Part shown: piece after piece, positions 7,851 to 15,244 of the stretch
Position numbering within the stretch: the stretch's first letter is position 1
How the letters are laid out: each line of letters starts with the position of its first letter
DNA from: Pseudomonas viridiflava
GTDB taxonomy: Bacteria; Pseudomonadota; Gammaproteobacteria; Pseudomonadales; Pseudomonadaceae
DNA: 64,000 nucleotides
Assembly (NCBI RefSeq): GCF_900590885.1
Contig: NZ_UUON01000050.1
Location: 434,001-498,000 of the forward strand
Reading direction: 5' to 3'
The notes under the pieces: generated by a model
Database searches by the model: none
Told to the model about the DNA's origin: nothing
Seen by the model: the letters and a program-made list of their open reading frames with translations, nothing else
Translations under genes and position numbers: made by a program

Positions 7851-9467
7851 TTGGCCCACCCCGCCCAACGCCGCTGGTACCTGCCGGTGTTCACCGTCGC
7901 CGCCCTGGTGCTGCTGCCGCTGAGCGTGCTGTTGCTGTCCTGGCAAAGCATCGACGCACAAATCTGGGGCCACCTCTGGGATACCCAGATGCCGCGCCTG
8001 CTGGGCAACACGCTGACCCTGGTGCTGGGCGTCGGTGTCGGCGTCACCCTGCTGGGCGTGAGCCTGGCCTGGCTGACCAGCCTTTGCGAATTCCCCGGCC
8101 GGCGCTGGCTGGATTGGGCGCTGATGCTGCCCTTCGCGATTCCGGCGTATGTGCTGGCCTTTGTGTTTGTCGGCCTGCTGGACTTTGCCGGCCCGGTGCA
8201 AACCCTGCTGCGTGAATGGTTCGGCAGCGGGCTGCGCCTGCCACGGGTGCGCTCCACCAGTGGTGTGATCATCGTGTTGGTGCTGGTGTTCTACCCTTAC
8301 GTCTACCTGCTCGCGCGCACCGCGTTCCTGGCCCAGGGCAAAGGCCTGATGGAAGCGGCGCGGGTGCTGGGGCAGTCACCCTGGCAGGCTTTTTGGCGTG
8401 TGGCCCTGCCCATGGCGCGGCCGGCGATTGGCGCGGGCGTGGCCTTGGCGTTGATGGAGACCCTGGCGGATTTCGGCGCGGTCTCGGTATTCAATTTCGA
8501 CACCTTTACCACCGCCATCTACAAGACCTGGTACGGCTTTTTCAGCCTGTCCAGCGCGGCCCAGTTGGCCAGCCTGTTGCTGCTGGTGGTGATGCTGGTG
8601 CTGTACGGCGAGCGGCGCGCCCGAGGTGCCAGCCGGCCAGGCAATGAGCGGCCACGGGGCAAGGCGCTGTACCACCTGCGAGGGCTCAAGGCCGCGGCGG
8701 CGAGTACCTGGTGTGGCCTGGTCTTCGCCTGTGCCTTTGTGATCCCGATGCTGCAACTGGTGGCGTGGTTCTGGCAACGCGGCCGCTTTGACCTGGATGA
8801 GCGTTATTCCGGCCTGATCGTCCACACCCTGTACCTGGGCGGCATCGCGGCGCTGATGACGGTCAGCGTGGCGCTGCTGCTGGCTTTCGCCAACCGCCTG
8901 GCGCCAACCCGGGCGATACGCTCCGGCATCGGCCTGGCCAACGTCGGTTATGCGCTGCCGGGCTCGGTGCTGGCGGTGTCGATCATGTTGGCGTTCAGCT
9001 ATCTGGACCGCGAACTGGTGGTGCCGCTGTCGGCCTGGCTGGGTGGCGCGGGCAAGCCGTTGCTGCTGGGCAGCCTGTCGGCGCTGGTGCTGGCGTATCT
9101 GGTGCGATTCCTGGCGGTGGCCTACGGGCCGCTGGAAAACAGCCTGGCGCGCATCCGCCCGTCCTTGCCGGAAGCGGCGCGCAGTCTTGGTGTGAGTGGT
9201 CCACGACTGTTTTGCAAAGTGTATCTGCCGTTGCTGCTACCGGGGACACTGAGCGCAGCGCTGCTGGTGTTCGTCGATGTGCTCAAGGAAATGCCCGCGA
9301 CCTTGCTGATGCGCCCGTTTGGCTGGGACACCCTGGCGGTGCGGATTTTTGAAATGACCAGCGAGGGCGAGTGGGCGCGGGCGTCTTTGCCGGCGCTGAC
9401 CCTGGTGCTGGTCGGCTTATTGCCGGTCATCGGGCTGATCCGACGCTCTGCCCGTCAAATCGGTTAG
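7851..9467 (+). CDS. Fe3+ ABC transporter permease, fused two-domain (FbpB type)
   Basis: The 538-residue inner-membrane protein contains two tandem MetI-like permease domains, each with about six hydrophobic helices. The cytoplasmic EAA loops read EAARVLGQSPWQAFWRVALP (about residues 165-185) and EAARSLGVSGPRLFCKVYLP (about 440-460). This duplicated architecture is that of FbpB/SfuB iron permeases. The start is TTG: an in-frame TGA lies two codons upstream and the next alternative start would cut into the first helix. A REPIN separates it from its binding protein. No ATPase gene is adjacent, so it must share one encoded elsewhere. Confidence 0.9.
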   Translation: MAHPAQRRWYLPVFTVAALVLLPLSVLLLSWQSIDAQIWGHLWDTQMPRLLGNTLTLVLGVGVGVTLLGVSLAWLTSLCEFPGRRWLDWALMLPFAIPAYVLAFVFVGLLDFAGPVQTLLREWFGSGLRLPRVRSTSGVIIVLVLVFYPYVYLLARTAFLAQGKGLMEAARVLGQSPWQAFWRVALPMARPAIGAGVALALMETLADFGAVSVFNFDTFTTAIYKTWYGFFSLSSAAQLASLLLLVVMLVLYGERRARGASRPGNERPRGKALYHLRGLKAAAASTWCGLVFACAFVIPMLQLVAWFWQRGRFDLDERYSGLIVHTLYLGGIAALMTVSVALLLAFANRLAPTRAIRSGIGLANVGYALPGSVLAVSIMLAFSYLDRELVVPLSAWLGGAGKPLLLGSLSALVLAYLVRFLAVAYGPLENSLARIRPSLPEAARSLGVSGPRLFCKVYLPLLLPGTLSAALLVFVDVLKEMPATLLMRPFGWDTLAVRIFEMTSEGEWARASLPALTLVLVGLLPVIGLIRRSARQIG

Positions 9468-9623
9468 GTGCCAGTCCTACGGCTTGCGGCTACAATGCGC
9501 GGCATTCGGTGCGGTCCGTCTTTCGGATCGAGTTGCCATGCGTGGCTGCAGGCCTTGTAATTCAAGGTTTACAGCGCGAACGGCAACCCTGCGCACCTTC
9601 GCCACGCCCGGAAGGAGAAACCC

Positions 9624-10706
9624 ATGGGACAGCGTACGCCTCTGTATGACCTGCATCTCGCCCTCGGCGCGAAGATGGTCGATTTTGGCGGTTGGGATAT
9701 GCCTCTGCACTACGGCTCGCAAGTTGAAGAACACCATCAGGTGCGACGCGACTGCGGGGTGTTTGATGTATCTCATATGACCGTGATCGATGTCAGCGGC
9801 CCCCAGGCCAAGGAATGGCTCCAGCACCTGCTGGCCAATGACGTCGATCGTTTGCATGGCTGCGGCCGTGCGCTCTACAGCGCCATGCTCAACGAGCGGG
9901 GCGGGGTGGTGGACGACATGCTCGTCTATCGCACCGACGCCGGTTACCGCCTGGTGGTCAACGCCGCCACCCGTGACCAGGACATGGCCTGGATGCAGGC
10001 GCAATTGGGTACTTTTCAAGCCCAACTGCAGGAGCGTCCCGAGTTGGCCATGCTGGCCATCCAGGGTCCCCAAGCCCGACAGAAGATTGCCGAGCTGGTC
10101 ACCCAGTCCCGCGCCACCCTGATCCACCAACTCAAGCCTTTTGAAGGCCAGGCCGACGGCGACTGGTTTATCGCCCGCACCGGCTACACCGGCGAAGACG
10201 GCCTGGAAATTGTGCTGCCGGCCGATCAAGCGCCCGGTTTCTTCAACGACCTGGTGGGCGCAGGCATTTCCCCCATCGGCCTCGGCGCGCGGGATACCCT
10301 GCGCCTGGAAGCCGGCATGAACCTCTACGGCCAGGATATCCACCAGGACGTTTCGCCCCTGGCGGCCAACATGGCCTGGAGTATTGCCTGGGCGCCTGCC
10401 GAGCGCGTTTTCATCGGGCGGGCCGCGCTGGAGGCCGAGTTGGCCGCCGGTGTGCAGTTCAAACTGGTCGGGCTGGTGCTGGAAGAACGTGGGGTTTTAC
10501 GTGCTCACCAGGTGGTTCGTATCGCCAATGTTGGCGAAGGAGAGATCACCAGTGGTAGTTTCTCTCCTACGCTGAGCAAATCCATTGCCCTGGCGCGCGT
10601 ACCGACGGCGACTGCCGATCGGGCCGAAGTGGAAATCCGCGGCAAGTGGTACCCGGTTCGAGTGGTCAAGCCGACCTTCGTGCGCCATGGCAAAACCTTG
10701 ATCTAA
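9624..10706 (+). CDS. gcvT: glycine cleavage system aminomethyltransferase (T protein)
   Basis: The 360-residue T protein transfers the methylene group from the aminomethyl-lipoyl H protein to THF. Family motifs are present: KMVDFGGWDMPLHYGSQVEEH at residues 14-34, GVFDVSHM around 45-52, and the folate-contact region TGYTGEDGLEI near 190. The C-terminal barrel includes TSGSFSPTLSKSIALARVP. A strong AAGGAG site precedes the ATG. gcvH follows 52 bp downstream. No gcvP is adjacent, although it is in the PAO1 gcvT1-gcvH1-gcvP1 order. I see no glycine riboswitch in the 156-bp leader. Confidence 0.96.
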   Translation: MGQRTPLYDLHLALGAKMVDFGGWDMPLHYGSQVEEHHQVRRDCGVFDVSHMTVIDVSGPQAKEWLQHLLANDVDRLHGCGRALYSAMLNERGGVVDDMLVYRTDAGYRLVVNAATRDQDMAWMQAQLGTFQAQLQERPELAMLAIQGPQARQKIAELVTQSRATLIHQLKPFEGQADGDWFIARTGYTGEDGLEIVLPADQAPGFFNDLVGAGISPIGLGARDTLRLEAGMNLYGQDIHQDVSPLAANMAWSIAWAPAERVFIGRAALEAELAAGVQFKLVGLVLEERGVLRAHQVVRIANVGEGEITSGSFSPTLSKSIALARVPTATADRAEVEIRGKWYPVRVVKPTFVRHGKTLI

Positions 10707-10758
10707 CTATTTACGGCAGGCCGATGGCCGCTGACATTTCTTTCTGAGGACACAGACT

Positions 10759-11142
10759 ATGAGCAATATCCCTGCCGACCTGCGTTTTGCCGACAGTCAC
10801 GAATGGGCCCGTCTGGAAGCTGACGGCACCGTGGTCGTCGGTATTTCCGACCACGCACAGGAAGCTTTGGGTGATGTGGTGTTTGTTGAGTTGGCCGAAG
10901 TCGGCGCCACGTTTGAAGCAAAAGGCCAGGCGGGTGTGGTTGAGTCGGTGAAAGCCGCTTCGGATATCTACGCCCCGGTTGCCGGCGAAGTGATTGCCGT
11001 CAACGAGGAACTGAGCGGTAGCCCAGAGCTGCTGAACTCCGACCCTTACGGCGCGTGGATCTTCAAGCTCAAGCCAAGCAACCCGGCTGATCTGGAAAAA
11101 CTGCTGGATGCTGCCGGCTACAAAGCCGCCATCGGCGAGTAA
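10759..11142 (+). CDS. gcvH: glycine cleavage system H protein
   Basis: The 127-residue lipoyl carrier shuttles the aminomethyl intermediate between P, T and L proteins. The lipoylation site is Lys65 in the motif GVVESVKAASDIYAPV. The N-terminal RFADSHEWARLE and C-terminal NSDPYGAWIFKLKP segments are diagnostic. Length is standard. It is co-directional with gcvT and preceded by a good ribosome site (TGAGGA). A degenerate REPIN follows the stop, then the convergent DegT aminotransferase gene. Confidence 0.97.
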   Translation: MSNIPADLRFADSHEWARLEADGTVVVGISDHAQEALGDVVFVELAEVGATFEAKGQAGVVESVKAASDIYAPVAGEVIAVNEELSGSPELLNSDPYGAWIFKLKPSNPADLEKLLDAAGYKAAIGE

Positions 11143-11154
11143 ACACAAGAACCC

Positions 11155-11259
11155 TGTGGGAGGGGCGGTCCGACGGTTCGACTTGCTCCCGATTGCGGTG
11201 TTTCAGTCCCTGAACAGGTGTCTGATCCACCGCCATCGGGAGCAAGCCCCTCCCACATT
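11155..11259. repeat. REPIN with insert-bearing left arm
   Basis: This is a tail-in REP doublet between convergent gcvH and the aminotransferase gene. The left arm carries a 16-nt segment (CGGTCCGACGGTTCGA) between GGGG and CTTGC, a diverged copy of the insert also seen at 18021 and 31719. Both tails read CTCCCGAT/ATCGGGAG, with the same A/T substitution on both arms that restores symmetry. Confidence 0.85.
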
Positions 11260-11270
11260 GAATTGAGTGT

Positions 11271-12413
11271 TTAGCTCGCTTTCAGTACTGCCTTAACCGC
11301 CGCCACCGACCGCTCCACATCCGCTTCCGTCATCGCCGTAAACATCGGCAACGACACGATCAAACGCCCAACACGCTCCGCCACCGGGAACATGCCTTCC
11401 TTGAAACCCTGTGCCCGATAAAGGCTCAGCAGGTGGATCGGCGGGTAGTGATAGCCAATGCCGACGCCATGGGCCTGCATCTGCTCCATGAAGGTCGCGC
11501 GCGCCGGCAGGCCGTCCTGGCGCTCTGGCAGCACCAGTTGGAACAGGTGCCAGTTACTGTTTTCGAAATCCGCCGGCGGCAGTTGCGCGCCGTACTTTTC
11601 CTCGAAGTCGCTGCCGAAGCACTTGAAATAGTGCCGGGCCAGGTTCTGACGATGCGCGGTGATTTTCTCGATATGGGCAAATTGCCCCAGGCCGATGGCG
11701 GCGGCGATATCGGTCATGTTGAACTTGCCGCCCAGCACATCCACGTCCAGGCCGTCGAAGCCGGTACGGGTGACGCCCTGCAAACGGTATTTTTCCGCGA
11801 GGCGCGCCTCTTCGGCGTTGTTCAACACCAGGCAGCCGCCTTCGGACGAGGTGATGTTCTTGTTGGCCTGGAAGCTGAACGACACGAAGTCCCCGGTAGC
11901 CCCAATGCGTTCGTCATCCCAGCTGGACCCCAGGGCTTGGGCGGCGTCCTCGACAATGCGCAGGTTGTACTTGTTGGCCAGCGCGTAAAGCATCGGCATG
12001 TCCAGAGGCAGGCCGGCCAGGTACACCGGGATGATCGCCTTGGTGCGCGGGGTGATTGCGGCTTCCACCTGGGCCAGGTCGATATTGCGTGTGACCGGGT
12101 CGATATCGGCAAACACTGGCGTGGCGCCGACTTCCAGGATCACATTGGCGGTAGCGACCCAGGAGATCGGCGTGGTGATCACTTCATCGCCCGGGCCGAT
12201 ACCCGCAATGCGCAGGGCAATCTCCATGGTGCAGGTGCCCGAGTTGAACGTACGCACCGGCCGACCGCCGAAGTATTCCGACAGCTGAGCCTCGAATGCC
12301 TGCACTTTCGGCCCGCTGGTGATCCAGCCCGAGCGCAGTACATCGCCGACCGCCGAGATGGTGGCTTCATCGATGGTGGGTTTGGAAAACGGCAGAAAGG
12401 GCTGTTGGCTCAT
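11271..12413 (-). CDS. DegT/DnrJ/EryC1/StrS-family PLP sugar aminotransferase
   Basis: The 380-residue PLP enzyme has the fold and motifs of nucleotide-sugar aminotransferases such as ArnB. The PLP lysine is Lys185 in SFQANKNITSSEGG; the phosphate/pyridine contacts are seen in FNSGTCTMEIAL (56-67) and VEDAAQALG (154-162). HYPPIHL near residue 320 is the usual substrate-loop motif. Typical roles are amination of UDP- or dTDP-ketosugars for lipid A, LPS or capsule. No arnCADTEF or other sugar genes surround it, so the substrate cannot be assigned. It is transcribed alone, with no obvious Shine-Dalgarno before the ATG. Confidence 0.9.
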   Translation of the reverse strand: MSQQPFLPFSKPTIDEATISAVGDVLRSGWITSGPKVQAFEAQLSEYFGGRPVRTFNSGTCTMEIALRIAGIGPGDEVITTPISWVATANVILEVGATPVFADIDPVTRNIDLAQVEAAITPRTKAIIPVYLAGLPLDMPMLYALANKYNLRIVEDAAQALGSSWDDERIGATGDFVSFSFQANKNITSSEGGCLVLNNAEEARLAEKYRLQGVTRTGFDGLDVDVLGGKFNMTDIAAAIGLGQFAHIEKITAHRQNLARHYFKCFGSDFEEKYGAQLPPADFENSNWHLFQLVLPERQDGLPARATFMEQMQAHGVGIGYHYPPIHLLSLYRAQGFKEGMFPVAERVGRLIVSLPMFTAMTEADVERSVAAVKAVLKAS

Positions 12414-12531
12414 AACGACGAAGGCATCCGTTTCAGGTTGGCAATGAGTAGGCGAGGTAGCAGTACCGGCATGGTTGCATGGCTCGACTGAATATAGCCT
12501 GTCGTGCGTGAACGAATCGTCATGTTGCAGG

Positions 12532-12563
12532 CAAAAAAATGCCGCTGTATCAGCGGCATTTTA
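12532..12563 (-). terminator. rho-independent terminator of OMP gene
   Basis: The perfect stem AAATGCCGCTG / CAGCGGCATTT has a 3-nt TAT loop. On the minus strand it is followed by a run of Ts. It lies 10 bp after the stop of the outer-membrane protein gene. Confidence 0.92.
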
Positions 12564-12571
12564 ACGGTGTG

Positions 12572-13237
12572 TCAGAAGGACAGGCGGGCTTCTAAAAACA
12601 CATTCTGCTCCTTGAGCTTGCCCTTAAGCTGCTCGTCCTGGGCGTTGGCACGGTTGACGAAGGTGTTGTAACCGGTTGTCACGTCGCCCATGTCCACATA
12701 TCGCCAGCCTGCGCCCACGGTGAGGCGTTCGCTGACTTTGGCATCCAGGCCCAGGCCCACGCTATAGGCGAAATTGTATTGGCGGTTGCTGGCGAAGCGC
12801 CGGTTGGTATTGCCCTGGTAACCCTCGGAATCAATTTGCGCCACACCCACGCCGGCCATGCCGTAGAACGACAGCCAATCATTGATCGGGATATTTTTGT
12901 AACCATTGAGCATCAGGCGTTGGCTATCGACCTTGAAGCGGTTGATGTTGGGGTTGAACGGGGCCCAATACGAGTCGAAGTTCGAGCTGTTGGGGGTGGT
13001 GTACTCGCCCTCCAGGCGCCAGCCATTGGTGAAGGCATACCCTGCGGCGAACGAGCCCGTGAAAGCTTTATTGCTGTCAGGTGCCTCTACTTGGTGGGTA
13101 ACGCGTGGGCTGGTCAACAGTGAGCTGGAGAGATTCTGGCGGGCGCTGTTGAGCTTGGCCGAGCCGTACCAACCTTCTGCTTGGGCATAAGGTGCGGCGA
13201 TGGCGACAAGGAGCAGGACGGCAGGTAGTTTTCCCAT
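12572..13237 (-). CDS. outer-membrane beta-barrel protein (OmpA-like 8-strand barrel)
   Basis: The 221-residue protein has a signal peptide (MGKLPAVLLLVAIAAPYAQA, residues 1-20) and then alternating amphipathic strands rich in aromatic residues. The barrel strands GSFAAGYAFTNGWRLEGEY, NDWLSFYGMAGVGVAQ and FAYSVGLGLDAKVSERLTVGAGW are typical of the OMP_b-brl/OprF-N/OmpW-type small barrels. The C-terminus VFLEARLSF ends in phenylalanine, the BAM recognition signature. No peptidoglycan-binding OmpA domain is present. The start at MGKL gives a clean signal peptide; the frame extends 18 codons upstream without one. Function is unknown. A terminator follows directly. Confidence 0.88.
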   Translation of the reverse strand: MGKLPAVLLLVAIAAPYAQAEGWYGSAKLNSARQNLSSSLLTSPRVTHQVEAPDSNKAFTGSFAAGYAFTNGWRLEGEYTTPNSSNFDSYWAPFNPNINRFKVDSQRLMLNGYKNIPINDWLSFYGMAGVGVAQIDSEGYQGNTNRRFASNRQYNFAYSVGLGLDAKVSERLTVGAGWRYVDMGDVTTGYNTFVNRANAQDEQLKGKLKEQNVFLEARLSF

Positions 13238-13364
13238 GGTTCTCGATTCACTGGGTGGCGTAAGGAATCGATAGATTGGTGTCCAGCGCATGGCATGATC
13301 GAGAGGAGTTTTCCTATTCGCTCATCAGCCCTTGCCTTCGTGTTTTGGGAAAACAGCGCAAAAA

Positions 13365-13392
13365 AAACCGCTCCCTAAGAGCGGTTTTTTTA
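13365..13392. terminator. bidirectional rho-independent terminator
   Basis: AAACCGCTC and GAGCGGTTT form a 9-bp stem with a 5-nt loop. A-runs on the left and T-runs on the right would terminate on both strands. It follows the DUF2388 gene (minus strand) directly. Confidence 0.92.
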
Positions 13393-13402
13393 TCAGGCAG
13401 TG

Positions 13403-13720
13403 TTACTCGGAAGCGACAGCGTTTTTCGCCAGGATGGCGTTAGCCAGTTCCATATCCGTGGCTTGCAGGCCAGGGTTATCGGCGCGGACCTTCTGCATCG
13501 CGGCTTCCAGGTACGGGCCGCGGATGCCGCCGTCGCTGGCAACAAAGCTGCCGGCGTCGTCTTGAGCGGCCACTACCAGCTTGTGGTCCTTGAACGTCAG
13601 GTACGTCGAGCCGGTAGTGGCGCCCGACGAGATGACATTGCGCCAGAAGCTGTCGGCCATCGCTGAACCGACAGGGAGGGAAAGCACAGCAAGGGTTGCG
13701 ACAGCATATTTAAGACGCAT
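13403..13720 (-). CDS. DUF2388 (TIGR02448) small exported protein
   Basis: The 105-residue protein carries a signal peptide (residues 1-22, cleavage after SAMA) and a conserved Pseudomonas-specific domain: DSFWRNVISSGATTGSTYLTFKDHKLVVAAQDDAGSFV followed by GGIRGPYLEAAMQKVRADNP. This is the DUF2388/TIGR02448 family, small periplasmic proteins usually present in several paralogues per Pseudomonas genome. The function is unknown. GGAG precedes the ATG at good spacing, and a strong terminator follows, so the gene is monocistronic. Confidence 0.87.
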   Translation of the reverse strand: MRLKYAVATLAVLSLPVGSAMADSFWRNVISSGATTGSTYLTFKDHKLVVAAQDDAGSFVASDGGIRGPYLEAAMQKVRADNPGLQATDMELANAILAKNAVASE

Positions 13721-13789
13721 GATGGGTGACTCCGGGTGGGTTATCTGTACTTTATGATTGTAGTTAGCCCAGCCGAGTTCCCTCGCTGA

Positions 13790-14236
13790 CTAAACAGTTT
13801 CAACCTTCAGGATTACTCCCACCTGTCCAATCACCTTTACTTGCGCGCCTACGGGGCTGTCGGGGCCGGTGACCATCCATACGCCATCACCGACCTTGAC
13901 CTTACCCCGGCCATCCACAATCGCCTGGTGCACCACGAAGGTGCGGCCGACCAGCTCCGAGCCGCGTTCGTTCAGCCCGGGCTGGTCACTGGCTTTGGCA
14001 CTGCTGCGCTGACGTTTCCACCAGTACACCGCTGTCAGTATCGACAACACGGCAAACAGCAGCAGCTGCCATTCCAACCCCAACGGCGGCACCAGAAACT
14101 TGATTACGCCCACGGCGGCCGCTGCGATGCCCATCCACAGCAGGTAACCGCCTGCGCCGAATACCTCAAGTATCAGCAGCACCGTGCCCAGTGCCAGCCA
14201 ATCCCAGAATGACAAATGCTGCAGGAAATCCCACAT
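13790..14236 (-). CDS. NfeD-family membrane protein (YbbJ-like)
   Basis: The 148-residue protein has two or three N-terminal hydrophobic helices (residues about 10-35, 37-52 and 58-75, rich in G and A) followed by a soluble C-terminal OB-fold domain: GSELVGRTFVVHQAIVDGRGKVKVGDGVWMV. This is the short NfeD1b type that pairs with SPFH proteins. It starts 10 bp after the end of the QmcA-like gene on the same strand, so the two form an operon and probably a membrane-microdomain complex. The start MWDFLQ is chosen because an earlier start would lie inside the upstream gene. Confidence 0.9.
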   Translation of the reverse strand: MWDFLQHLSFWDWLALGTVLLILEVFGAGGYLLWMGIAAAAVGVIKFLVPPLGLEWQLLLFAVLSILTAVYWWKRQRSSAKASDQPGLNERGSELVGRTFVVHQAIVDGRGKVKVGDGVWMVTGPDSPVGAQVKVIGQVGVILKVETV

Positions 14237-14246
14237 GGCGTTGGCC

Positions 14247-15167
14247 TCAGCCTTTCTTGCTGTCGAACGTTGCCTTGACGATCTCGCCGATACCGCCGAC
14301 CGCACCAATTACCTGGCTGGCTTCGAGCGGCATCAGGATGACCTTGCTGTTGTTGGCCGAAGCCAGCTTGCCGAGGGCGTCGATGTATTTTTGCGCGACG
14401 AAGTAGTTGACCGCCTGCACGTTGCCCGAGGCAATTGCCTCCGACACTACCTGGGTGGCGCGGGCTTCAGCTTCGGCCTGACGTTCGCGGGCTTCGGACT
14501 CAAGGAAGGCCGCCTGGCGGCTACCCTCGGCTTCGAGGATTTGCGCCTGCTTCTTGCCCTCGGCCGTCAGGATCGCTGACGCTCGCAGGCCTTCGGCTTC
14601 AAGGATTTGCGCACGCTTGATCCGTTCGGCTTTCATCTGGCCCGACATGGCCGCCATCAGGTCGGCGGGCGGGCTGATGTCCTTGATCTCGATACGGGTG
14701 ATCTTAATCCCCCACGGCGCCGTGGCTTCGTCTACGGTTTTCAGGAGTTTTTCGTTGATGCCGTCACGCTGGCTGAGCATGGCGTCCAGCTCCATGGAGC
14801 CGAGTACGGTACGGATATTGGTTTGCAGCAAGTTGCGAATGGCGTGTTCGAGGTTGTTGACCTCGTAGGCGGCCTGGGCGGTATTGACTACCTGGAAGAA
14901 GCACACGGCATCGATCTGCACGGTGGCGTTGTCGGCGGTGATCACTTCCTGCGGCGGGATATCCAGCACGCTTTCCATTACGTTGATCTTGCGACCGATG
15001 CGGTCCATGACCGGGATGATGATGTTCAGGCCAGGCTTGAGGGTGTTGGTGTAGCGGCCAAAGCGTTCGACGGTCCACTGGTAGCCTTGGGGTACGACCT
15101 TGAAGCCCATGAACAGGATGGCGATGGCCAAGCCCACAAAAAGAAGCAGTACGGTTCCGATCTGCAT
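14247..15167 (-). CDS. qmcA: SPFH/stomatin-family membrane protein (QmcA-like)
   Basis: The 306-residue protein has one N-terminal membrane helix (about residues 3-24) and then the SPFH/band-7 domain (VVPQGYQWTVERFGRYTNTLKPGLNIIIPVMDRI onward). After about residue 190 it becomes a charged helical region with EAEG repeats (AEGKKQAQILEAEG) typical of stomatin/flotillin coiled coils that multimerise into membrane rings. E. coli QmcA is the closest well-known relative. AAGGA precedes the ATG. The downstream NfeD partner supports a role in membrane quality control or scaffolding. Confidence 0.92.
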   Translation of the reverse strand: MQIGTVLLLFVGLAIAILFMGFKVVPQGYQWTVERFGRYTNTLKPGLNIIIPVMDRIGRKINVMESVLDIPPQEVITADNATVQIDAVCFFQVVNTAQAAYEVNNLEHAIRNLLQTNIRTVLGSMELDAMLSQRDGINEKLLKTVDEATAPWGIKITRIEIKDISPPADLMAAMSGQMKAERIKRAQILEAEGLRASAILTAEGKKQAQILEAEGSRQAAFLESEARERQAEAEARATQVVSEAIASGNVQAVNYFVAQKYIDALGKLASANNSKVILMPLEASQVIGAVGGIGEIVKATFDSKKG

Positions 15168-15244
15168 AGCGATTCCTTATCTGATGATGTCAGTGAAAAG
15201 ACATGCCGCCGATTGTAACGGTGTTGTCACCGATAAGAACGATT

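Noticed and set aside
9468..9623. Possible glycine riboswitch or ncRNA before gcvT
   Set aside because: I could not see the tandem glycine aptamer core sequences or a terminator; only small stems such as CCTTGTAATTCAAGG occur.
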